From Anaerolineae bacterium (GTDB lineage Bacteria; Chloroflexota; Anaerolineae; UBA1429), in NCBI GenBank assembly GCA_007123335.1, contig SKLG01000332.1, forward strand, positions 1 through 6,692: a stretch of DNA of 6,692 nucleotides. Direction: 5' to 3'. Shown here one piece after another: positions 1 to 5,444 of this stretch. A program made the translations under genes and the position numbers. The notes below the pieces were generated by a model. It saw nothing but the letters and a program-made list of their open reading frames with translations, was not told the origin of the DNA and ran no database searches. Each line of letters opens with the position of its first letter. The first letter of the stretch is position 1.

Positions 1-128
1 GATGCGAGCGCATCCTGGATGACGAGTTTCACGATATCTCGGAACAGCGACTTATGATGATTGGGCGTATCGACGAGGCCCTTGCCGAGGATAAGGAATC
101 CAGCGATCAGCAAGAGGAAAAAGCGTGA
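1..128 (+). CDS. atpD: N-ATPase F1 subunit beta, 3' end only
   Basis: This is the last 41 sense codons and stop of the catalytic beta subunit of F1, read in the frame whose codons start at position 3. The visible protein begins CERILDDEF and continues HDISEQRLMMIGRIDEAL. That matches the helical C-terminal domain of beta, where families typically show a cysteine-arginine/lysine-isoleucine-leucine step, an acidic EF/EY turn, then PEQ.FYM.G.I.EA. The nucleotide-binding core lies upstream of the window. An acidic, lysine-rich tail (about residues EDKESSDQQEEKA) extends past the conserved part. The stop TGA overlaps the GTG start of atpC in a 4-base GTGA, so the two are probably translationally coupled. 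Beta leading the operon, followed by epsilon, is the N-type order; ordinary F-ATPase operons end with beta-epsilon. Confidence 0.93.
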   Translation, partial: CERILDDEFHDISEQRLMMIGRIDEALAEDKESSDQQEEKA

Positions 129-517
129 TTCTTACCATCTTTGTGCCAACAGATCAAGTGCTAGAACAACAGGTGCGCAAGATCAAGATCCAGACACCCC
201 ATGGCAACTTGACCCTACTACCCCGCCACATCGACCTGGTCACAGTGCTTCTTCCCGGGATACTGTCCTATGAGACCGAGGATGGCACCGAGCGTTTCGT
301 GGCTGTGGATCATGGCTATATGGTCAAGCAGGGGCATAAAGTCCGTGTATCTACCATCAACGCCCTACACGGTCCCCAGCTCGGGGATCTGGAAAGAGCT
401 GTGCGGATCGAGTTTCGCGAGCTGGACGAAGAGGAGCGTCAAGCGCGTCGAGCACTGGCAGAAATCGAGGCTCATTTTGTTCGCCGCTATCTAGAGATTG
501 GTGCAACGGAAACATGA
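125..517 (+). CDS. atpC: N-ATPase F1 subunit epsilon
   Basis: A 130-residue epsilon subunit of the central stalk, which sits on gamma near the c-ring. Residues 1-85 fit the beta-sandwich domain: a strand-rich start, then the conserved turn G27-N-L-T-L-L-P33-R-H at 27-35, and FVAVDHGYMVKQG at about 58-70, the usual 'self-value/gly' strand pair. Residues about 87-122 are charged and helical (LDEEERQARRALAEIE), shorter than in many F-type epsilons. The start is GTG at 125, inside the atpD stop, with a Shine-Dalgarno GAGG at 114-117 seven bases upstream. The next ATG in frame is well inside the domain, so GTG is preferred. The stop TGA (515-517) overlaps the ATG of atpQ (ATGA). The family is the 'alternate F1F0 ATPase epsilon' group; whether it inhibits ATP hydrolysis here cannot be seen. 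Confidence 0.95.
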   Translation: MILTIFVPTDQVLEQQVRKIKIQTPHGNLTLLPRHIDLVTVLLPGILSYETEDGTERFVAVDHGYMVKQGHKVRVSTINALHGPQLGDLERAVRIEFRELDEEERQARRALAEIEAHFVRRYLEIGATET

Positions 518-862
518 GCGAGCAAAAGCAAAGCGAGAATTCGGATAAAGAAAAGGGAATCGATCAGAAATTACGGTGGATTGAGATCATAGAATACCAG
601 GAACAAAAAAAAGATTCGATCTCGTCAGAGATCCAGCCCGAATTATTGGTATGCGCTGGGCATGGCGGGAATGATTGGATGGTCTGTGATCGTGCCGATT
701 GTTTTGGGGCTTTTACTTGGCTTCCTCCTTGACGCGATCTTGACGGTTGATATTTCCTTTGTGCTTATTTTTCTCATCGTTGGTGCCATACTCGGCTGCC
801 TTAATGGATGGTACTGGCTCTTTCGCGAGCAAAAAGAGATCGAAAAAGATAGGGGGACGTGA
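514..862 (+). CDS. atpQ: AtpQ, N-ATPase membrane accessory protein; reading frame broken at an A8 run
   Basis: AtpQ is a small two-helix membrane protein found specifically in N-ATPase operons; its job is thought to be Fo assembly or ion handling and is not settled. The frame starting at ATG 514 gives a charged, soluble N-terminus (MSEQKQSENSDKEK...) but after the A-run at 605-612 it loses family resemblance and stops at 730-732. The next frame, entered after that run by skipping one base, reads KIRSRQRSSPNYWYALGMAG, then GWSVIVP. This matches AtpQ (basic segment, W/Y-x-x-L-G-M, G-W-S-V). It encodes TM1 (about residues 44-72), an Asp at the end of TM1, and TM2 (about 80-104), ending at TGA 860-862. 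That second frame has a stop at 590-592 and no standard start before ATG 662. Joined at the run, the product is 115 residues, normal for the family. The break may be a sequencing error, a real mutation or programmed slippage. Confidence 0.85.
605..612 (+). repeat. A8 homopolymer at the atpQ frame junction
   Basis: Eight consecutive A residues, preceded by C604 and followed by G613, read as CAA AAA AAA GAT in the upstream frame. The conserved AtpQ membrane region continues in the frame reached by dropping one A (or gaining two). The run is the natural place for an indel, a base-calling error or polymerase slippage. Both flanking frames encode lysines across it, so a slip would leave the protein almost unchanged there. 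Confidence 0.75.
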
Positions 863-866
863 GCAA

Positions 867-1157
867 ATGCCAGACTGGCTTACTCTGGGACTGTCATTCA
901 TGGCCGGTCTTGTTATGGGATATGTTTATTTCCTGGGGCTGTGGTTGACGGTGGTGCATCTACAGCGAGCAAAAAGACCCGTGTTTCTTGCCGCAACAAG
1001 TTTTCTGATTCGTGTATCCATCATACTTGGACTACTGGGCTTGATCTCGGCAGGAGCATGGCAGCGTCTGCCGCTGGCCTTGTTGGGATTCCTGCTCGCG
1101 CGCGAGGTGCTGCGCAAGCACTATGGCAACCGTGTCCATGCAGGGCCAGAGTCGTAA
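867..1157 (+). CDS. atpR: AtpR, N-ATPase membrane accessory protein
   Basis: A 96-residue hydrophobic protein at the AtpR position, between atpQ and atpB. Three membrane segments are visible at about residues 5-29, 38-61 and 65-80. The first contains the family-like GYVYFLGLWLTV pattern (18-29), followed by a basic loop (HLQRAKRP). The second carries an in-membrane arginine (SFLIRVS, R49), and the third ends LLARE with R79. Intramembrane arginines are a known feature of AtpR, and it has been proposed that they contact the carboxylates of the c subunit during ring assembly; that role is inference. The start is ATG 867, giving MPDWLTLGLS. It has a purine-rich AGGGGG at 851-856 and lies four bases after the atpQ stop. 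An ATG at 747 in the same frame would add 40 residues overlapping atpQ and is rejected. It ends one base before atpB. Confidence 0.9.
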   Translation: MPDWLTLGLSFMAGLVMGYVYFLGLWLTVVHLQRAKRPVFLAATSFLIRVSIILGLLGLISAGAWQRLPLALLGFLLAREVLRKHYGNRVHAGPES

Positions 1158-1158
1158 G

Positions 1159-1821
1159 ATGGACTTGACACCTGATGAGGTTATCTATTTTAGTTACGAT
1201 TTTTTGGTATTAAATGCCACTATTTTATACACGTGGATCGTCATGGCTTTTCTGGTCGTTTCCTCATGGCTGATAACTCGCAAGGTATCTGTCGGCGCAG
1301 AGATAACGCAGCGACAGGCTATTCTAGAAGTCATCGTCGAGACCATTCAGCGTCAGGTCCGGGAACTGACCCAGCAGGATCCAAGTCCCTATCTACCGCT
1401 AATAGGCACCCTGTTCTTGTATATTTCTATAGCAAATCTGCTGGTCGTCCTTCCGGGATTCCAGTCGCCAACCGCATCCTTGAGCACGACTGCTGCATTG
1501 GCGACATGGGTCTTTGTAAGCGTTCCCGCCTATGCAATTGCCAAGCGAGGCATAGTCGCTTATCTCAAGGATTATGCCGAACCCACGATAATTATGCTTC
1601 CCCTTCGGCTATTATCAGAAATATCGCGTACCATATCCCTGGCCATACGATTATTCGGCAACATGGTAAGCAATCGCCTTATTGGAGCTATTTTTCTACT
1701 AGTAATTCCTCTCATTATTCCGGCAGTCCTGAATATGATAGGGCTCATCGTGGGTCAGATTCAGGCCTATATATTTGCCATCTTGGCCACCGTTTACATT
1801 GCATCAGCCACGCGCAGCTAG
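1159..1821 (+). CDS. atpB: N-ATPase Fo subunit a
   Basis: The 220-residue stator channel subunit that carries ions to and from the c-ring. After MDLTPDEVIY, membrane segments lie at about 14-39, 80-100, 108-128, 142-170 and 172-217. The key helix contains SLAIRLFGNM, in which R164 corresponds to the essential stator arginine (R210 in E. coli subunit a). The C-terminal helix shows GQIQAYIFAILATVYIA (199-215), with the conserved Gln and Tyr positions. ATG 1159 is chosen because the protein then begins like other alternate-ATPase a subunits and follows the atpR stop by one base. Earlier in-frame ATGs at 1123 and 1138 lie inside atpR and have no Shine-Dalgarno, and no strong one is visible for 1159 either, so translation probably depends on coupling to atpR. 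The gene uses many ATA and TTA codons and looks more AT-rich than atpF or atpA. Confidence 0.95.
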   Translation: MDLTPDEVIYFSYDFLVLNATILYTWIVMAFLVVSSWLITRKVSVGAEITQRQAILEVIVETIQRQVRELTQQDPSPYLPLIGTLFLYISIANLLVVLPGFQSPTASLSTTAALATWVFVSVPAYAIAKRGIVAYLKDYAEPTIIMLPLRLLSEISRTISLAIRLFGNMVSNRLIGAIFLLVIPLIIPAVLNMIGLIVGQIQAYIFAILATVYIASATRS

Positions 1822-1856
1822 GTCGAGAAGCAAGCCCTGTAACCGGACCTTGGATG

Positions 1857-1863
1857 AAAGGAG
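1857..1863 (+). promoter_or_regulatory. Strong Shine-Dalgarno deciding the TTG start of atpE
   Basis: AAAGGAG at 1857-1863 ends six bases before the TTG at 1870, an ideal distance. An in-frame TGA at 1855-1857 prevents any start further upstream, and the next in-frame ATG (1909) would delete half of helix 1. The site therefore fixes TTG 1870 as the start. It is one of the best ribosome sites in the operon, which fits the need for many c copies per enzyme. Confidence 0.8.
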
Positions 1864-1869
1864 ATCATA

Positions 1870-2136
1870 TTGGACAGCGCGACTATCGTAGCGGTCGTAT
1901 CCATCGTCATGTCAGGCCTCACCATTGTTGGCGGGACCATCACGCCAGCTCTCTTGGAGGGCAGAGCGCTCATGGAAGCTCTGAACGCCATCGCCCAACA
2001 GCCTGATGAATCGGACACCATCTCTCGTACCCTGTTTGTCGGTTTGGCCATGATCGAATCCACCGCCATATATTGTCTGGTCGTCGTCATGGCGCTGGTG
2101 TTCGTGAATCCCTTCTGGGATCAACTTGGCCCATAG
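1870..2136 (+). CDS. atpE: N-ATPase Fo subunit c (rotor ring)
   Basis: An 88-residue two-helix hairpin that oligomerises into the rotor ring. Helix 1 (about 5-37) contains P26-A-L-L-E30-G31-R32, and helix 2 (about 52-79) contains M61-I-E63-S64-T65-A-I-Y68. E63 is the ion-binding carboxylate. S64, T65 and Y68 match the Na+ ligand set of the Ilyobacter tartaricus c-ring (E65, S66, T67, Y70). E30 falls where that ring has Gln32, giving two carboxylates per site, as expected for N-type c subunits. The loop reads A42-Q43-Q44-P45, with Gln where almost all c subunits have Arg in the R-Q-P motif. It ends NPFWDQLGP, like Na+-type c subunits. The start is TTG, with no ATG alternative that keeps helix 1. 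A 48-base gap separates it from atpB. Na+ versus H+ coupling cannot be settled from sequence. Confidence 0.96.
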   Translation: MDSATIVAVVSIVMSGLTIVGGTITPALLEGRALMEALNAIAQQPDESDTISRTLFVGLAMIESTAIYCLVVVMALVFVNPFWDQLGP

Positions 2137-2154
2137 CGCAGCGAGGTCACAGCG

Positions 2155-2955
2155 ATGCAATTCGACTGGTTCACCTATTTGGCCCAACTCGTCAATTTTG
2201 GGATATTGATTCTGTTGCTCCGCCGCTTCTTGTATGGCCCTATTGTCTCGGCAATGAGTCAGAGGCAGGATCGGATTTCTCAAGAGTTCCAAGAGGCCGA
2301 GGAGAAACGTCAGCAGGCTCAAACCGAAGAAGAGCATTACCGTGAACAGCGCACCCAGTTCGAGCGCGAACGGGAAGGGATGTTGGAGAAAGCGCGGCGG
2401 GAAGCACGGGAGCATCGTGAGGAGCTCGAACAAGAAGCTCGTGAACAGGTGCAGGAACAACAGCAACAGTGGCGCCAAGAGTTGGAACGTGATCGAGAGC
2501 GATTCTTGCACAATTTGCAGCGTCACGCGGGTCAACAGACCCTGCGCATCGCCCGGAGCGCCTTGGAGGATCTGGCCGATGAAGATCTGGAGCAGCGGAT
2601 CATCCATAAATTCATCCAGGAGATCGACTCCTTGACGGAGGATGAACGGAACGAGATCGCCGACAAGCTGCAAAAGTCGGACGAACCGCCACACGTTTAC
2701 TCGGTTTTTGAACTCGATGAAGAACAGCGCCGAGAGCTGTCCGATCACATCCGTGACACGCTGCTGCGAAATGGGCGTCAGAGCATCGAGTTTGCCCGTG
2801 CGCCCGAGCTGGTATGCGGTCTCGAGCTGCGGGTTGATGGACGACGAGTGGGCTGGAATATCTACAACTATATGGATAGCCTTCAGGATCGCATCAGCCA
2901 GGCACTTGAGGACACGGAGGTTGGCGATGAAGCCGTCGGTAAGGAGAGCCCGTGA
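2155..2955 (+). CDS. atpF: N-ATPase Fo subunit b with delta/OSCP-like C-terminal domain
   Basis: A 266-residue peripheral-stalk subunit, well above the roughly 155-170 of ordinary bacterial b. Residues 1-33 are the membrane anchor (FDWFTYLAQLVNF, then a hydrophobic stretch and RRFLYGPI). Residues about 35-125 are an uninterrupted Glu/Gln/Arg-rich coiled coil. Residues about 125-255 resemble delta: V182-Y-S-V-F-E-L-DEEQRREL is like the start of the delta C-terminal domain, and P217-E-L-V-C-G-L-E-L-R-V-D-G at 217-229 matches its LIGG..V..G strand pair, followed by a terminal helix (MDSLQDRISQALE). This probably replaces the missing delta gene in docking the stalk to alpha. The Shine-Dalgarno is GAGG at 2143-2146 before ATG 2155. 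The stop TGA overlaps the atpA GTG start (GTGA). The alternative reading, a plain long b subunit, would not explain the delta-like motif. Confidence 0.94.
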   Translation: MQFDWFTYLAQLVNFGILILLLRRFLYGPIVSAMSQRQDRISQEFQEAEEKRQQAQTEEEHYREQRTQFEREREGMLEKARREAREHREELEQEAREQVQEQQQQWRQELERDRERFLHNLQRHAGQQTLRIARSALEDLADEDLEQRIIHKFIQEIDSLTEDERNEIADKLQKSDEPPHVYSVFELDEEQRRELSDHIRDTLLRNGRQSIEFARAPELVCGLELRVDGRRVGWNIYNYMDSLQDRISQALEDTEVGDEAVGKESP

Positions 2956-4481
2956 GCCCTGAGAACCACGATCTCAACGCCGTCCTGGAACGGACTGCGC
3001 ATCGTATCGACGACGCCATCGAACAGCATCATGCTCAACTAGACATAGGGGAGATTGGCCGTGTACGTTCCATCGGTCATGGCGTCGCCACTGTCTTGGG
3101 GCTGCCTGGCGTACAAGCCGAGGAACTGGTGCGCTTCAGGGGCGGACTGCTAGGCCTGGCCTTTAACCTTGACCGCAAGGAGTTGGGTGTTGTCCTACTG
3201 GGCAAACAGGGGCGCATCGCGGCAGGCAGTCCCGTCTATCGCACGGGGCGAGTATACGACGTTCCTGTCGGGGAGCAGCTCATCGGTCGTATGATAGACG
3301 CCACCGGCAAAGCCCTGGACGGTCAGGGGTCCATCGGTAGCCAAGAGCGTATGCCCGTGGAGCGCCAAGCTCCGATGATCATGGAGCGCAAGCCGGTGTC
3401 GATTCCGCTGCAGACAGGGCTCATCGTCATCGACGCCTTGCTGCCGCTGGGTCGCGGTCAACGTGAGTTGATTTTGGGCGATAGACAAACGGGCAAAACG
3501 GCCATAGCCATAGATGCCATCATTAATCAGCGGGGTCGTGATGTGCTCTGCATTTATTGCGCCATCGGACAAAGAGAGACATCCATTGCACGAGTCCGCG
3601 ACGATCTCACGGAACACGATGCCATGTCGTATACTATCATCGTCGTCGCCAGCGACAGTGCTCCCCCTGGATTGCGCTTTCTGGCGCCTTATAGCGCAAC
3701 GTCGATTGCCGAATACTTTCGTGAGCAGGGCCGCGACGTATTGATCGTCTACGACGATCTCACCCGCCATGCTCGCGCCTATCGTGAGTTATCGCTACTA
3801 CTGCGGCGCCCTCCAGGACGCGAAGCCTACCCGGGAGATATTTTTTACATCCACTCCCGTCTGCTCGAGCGCTCTGCCCAGCTCAGTGATCGGCTGGGAG
3901 GGGGCTCGATCACGGCACTACCGATCGTGGAAACACAAGAAGAGAATATCTCGGCATACATTCCTACGAATCTCATCTCTATCACAGATGGGCAGATCTA
4001 TTGCTCGCGAGAGACCTTTGAGAAAGGAATGCTGCCGGCCGTTGATGTCGGAGAGTCTGTATCCAGAGTGGGTGGTCAAGCCCAACTCGACGTGTATCAG
4101 CGCCTGGTAGGCCGATTGCGCCTGTCGTACGCACAACTCGAGGATTTGGAGGACCTTGTTCGTTTTGGCACCCGTCTCGATGAGGAGACGCAACAACGTC
4201 TTGAGCGAGGGCGTCGCATTCGCCAAGCATTGCAGCAGAGACAATTTCAGCCCATGCCTGTGGTCGAGCAGATCGCCGTACTAATAGCCGTCACAGAGGG
4301 AATGCTGGATACCGTTCCCGTTGAGGAGCTGGAGCGCTATCTGGCCCAAATTCGTAAAAGTGTGCGAGAACAACAGGGGCATCTCATCAACCGCGTCCGC
4401 CAAGGCCACGAGATGAATCAGGAGGAATATCAAGAGCTGCGTCAGGTGGTAGAGGCATCGATCTCCATCGAGGAGCAATAG
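2952..4481 (+). CDS. atpA: N-ATPase F1 subunit alpha
   Basis: The 509-residue non-catalytic nucleotide-binding subunit of the F1 hexamer, of full length for the family. Residues about 32-100 form the beta-barrel (IGRVRSIGHGVATVLGLPG). The Walker A loop GDRQTGKT is at 176-183 with K182; it is the usual alpha version with Gln in the P-loop. Walker B is VLIVYDDLTRHA, with D268 and D269. GESVSRVGG at 367-375 places the arginine that reaches the catalytic beta site at R372. Residues about 380-509 are the helical C-terminal domain, ending in a charged helix. The start is GTG 2952, within the atpF stop, and the Shine-Dalgarno AAGGAG at 2941-2946 lies five bases upstream. Alpha after b with no delta gene between them is a hallmark of this operon type. 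All functional motifs are intact. Confidence 0.97.
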   Translation: MSPENHDLNAVLERTAHRIDDAIEQHHAQLDIGEIGRVRSIGHGVATVLGLPGVQAEELVRFRGGLLGLAFNLDRKELGVVLLGKQGRIAAGSPVYRTGRVYDVPVGEQLIGRMIDATGKALDGQGSIGSQERMPVERQAPMIMERKPVSIPLQTGLIVIDALLPLGRGQRELILGDRQTGKTAIAIDAIINQRGRDVLCIYCAIGQRETSIARVRDDLTEHDAMSYTIIVVASDSAPPGLRFLAPYSATSIAEYFREQGRDVLIVYDDLTRHARAYRELSLLLRRPPGREAYPGDIFYIHSRLLERSAQLSDRLGGGSITALPIVETQEENISAYIPTNLISITDGQIYCSRETFEKGMLPAVDVGESVSRVGGQAQLDVYQRLVGRLRLSYAQLEDLEDLVRFGTRLDEETQQRLERGRRIRQALQQRQFQPMPVVEQIAVLIAVTEGMLDTVPVEELERYLAQIRKSVREQQGHLINRVRQGHEMNQEEYQELRQVVEASISIEEQ

Positions 4482-4488
4482 GCCGACC

Positions 4489-5382
4489 ATGGAGACGCTT
4501 CACTCGCTTAGACAGAAAATTGACAGCGCAGAAGAGCTACATGCCATAGTGCGTACCATGAAGTCGCTCGCCGCGGTGCATATTCGGCAGAGCGAACAGG
4601 CTGTGGAAGCGCTGGGTAGATTCAGTGAGACGATCGAGTGGGGGCTGCATGTTACTCTTCACCGGACTGCTCAAGCCATCGAGTTCGTGGAGCCGATTAA
4701 CATCCAGCCCTTGGGCGCCCTCGTCATTGGCACCAATCAAGGACTAGTGGGCGGGCTGAATCAGCACGTGGCGCGCCATGCCGTCGATGAGCTCCAAAGA
4801 TTGCAGCCAGATCCAGATCAACGTACCGTGATTACCGTAGGCTTTCGCATCAGCGACCGAGTAGAGCGTCTCGGCATCGATGTAAATGACACTCTGGAAA
4901 TGGCCAACTCTGTGGCAGGCCTGGACCCTCTGGTGCAGCGCCTTGTATTGCGCATAGCTGACTGGCGCGCTCATCGGGATATCGAACGCATTGTCGTTCT
5001 CTATGCCCATCCTGTCTCTGAACAACCCTATGAACCTCGACTGCTACACATCCTGCCGATCGATCCCCTCTGGCTGCGCGAGGTGCAACAGCGAGAATGG
5101 CCCACCAGGGTCATCCCGCAGTATGCCATGGATTGGCATGATCTATTCTCGGCATTGATCCAGGGTTATCTATTGACCGCACTTTATCGCGCTCTAGCTG
5201 ACTCGCTGGCCAGTGAGAACGCCAGCCGTCTGCGCTCCATGCAGGCCGCTGAGGATAACATTGAGGCACATCTGGACAAGTTGAATGCCGAGTATCGTGA
5301 TCTGCGCAAGACGTCGATCACCGAGAGCCTGTTGGACATTGTAGCTGGATATGAGGCAGTCATGGAAGCCGACTCGAGCTGA
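4489..5382 (+). CDS. atpG: N-ATPase F1 subunit gamma
   Basis: The 297-residue central-shaft subunit that rotates inside alpha3beta3 and sits on the c-ring. The N-terminal helix (about 1-57) carries the gamma signature IVRTMKSLAAVHIRQSEQAV (20-39), equivalent to the ITKAMKMVAA.K region of F-type gamma. The Rossmann-like middle domain has GTNQGLVGGLN at 81-91, corresponding to SDRGLCGG.N. The C-terminal helix (about 218-295) includes SENASRLRSMQAAEDN and ends SITESLLDIVAGYEAV, matching the ITKE..EIV.GA.A end of the family. It starts at ATG 4489, seven bases after the atpA stop; a GAGGAG at 4470-4475 is rather far (13 bases), so coupling to atpA may help. It is the last ATPase gene; no terminator-like hairpin with a T-run follows. 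Confidence 0.96.
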   Translation: METLHSLRQKIDSAEELHAIVRTMKSLAAVHIRQSEQAVEALGRFSETIEWGLHVTLHRTAQAIEFVEPINIQPLGALVIGTNQGLVGGLNQHVARHAVDELQRLQPDPDQRTVITVGFRISDRVERLGIDVNDTLEMANSVAGLDPLVQRLVLRIADWRAHRDIERIVVLYAHPVSEQPYEPRLLHILPIDPLWLREVQQREWPTRVIPQYAMDWHDLFSALIQGYLLTALYRALADSLASENASRLRSMQAAEDNIEAHLDKLNAEYRDLRKTSITESLLDIVAGYEAVMEADSS

Positions 5383-5433
5383 TCAAGACGCATGTCCATG
5401 CACCCGCTTGTATATGCGATGGAGAATATGAAT

Positions 5434-5440
5434 GGAGGAG
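5434..5440 (+). promoter_or_regulatory. Strong Shine-Dalgarno of pfkB
   Basis: GGAGGAG at 5434-5440, four bases before ATG 5445, is the strongest ribosome site near this gene and supports the chosen start. The 62-base gap (5383-5444) otherwise shows only a weak imperfect hairpin (CGCATGT at 5389-5395 with ATATGCG at 5412-5418, about 7 pairs with one G-T). There is no T-tract, so a terminator is not supported. No convincing -35/-10 pair was found, leaving read-through from the ATPase genes plausible. Confidence 0.65.
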
Positions 5441-5444
5441 CATC

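Noticed and set aside
747..866. Longer start for atpR at ATG 747
   Set aside because: It would overlap most of the conserved AtpQ membrane region and add residues with no family match; ATG 867 has a purine-rich ribosome site and the expected N-terminus.
1123..1158. Longer starts for atpB at ATG 1123 or 1138
   Set aside because: They overlap the end of atpR, lack a Shine-Dalgarno, and add residues not seen at the start of alternate-ATPase a subunits.
1233..2006. Long + strand frame (257 codons) crossing atpB and atpE
   Set aside because: It is an out-of-frame reading of two clear genes, rich in His/Ser/Arg with no recognisable family.
1912..2748. Long open frame on the minus strand (about 278 codons)
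   Set aside because: It lies opposite atpE and the Glu/Arg-rich coiled coil of atpF. Its leucine/phenylalanine-rich translation is what antisense of such codons gives, and it has no recognisable family.
3195..3770. Open frame of 191 codons on the minus strand inside atpA
   Set aside because: It is fully antisense to conserved alpha-subunit motifs, with no recognisable domain; treated as a shadow.
1..5382. Ordinary housekeeping F-type ATP synthase operon
   Set aside because: The beta-epsilon genes come first, atpQ/atpR are present, delta is missing, b is extended, and the c subunit has the ESTxxY plus extra Glu pattern.
5383..5444. Rho-independent terminator or promoter between atpG and pfkB
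   Set aside because: Only a weak, long-looped inverted repeat without a T-tract is present. TTGTAT at 5408-5413 and TATGAA at 5427-5432 are just 13 bases apart, too close for a sigma-70 promoter.
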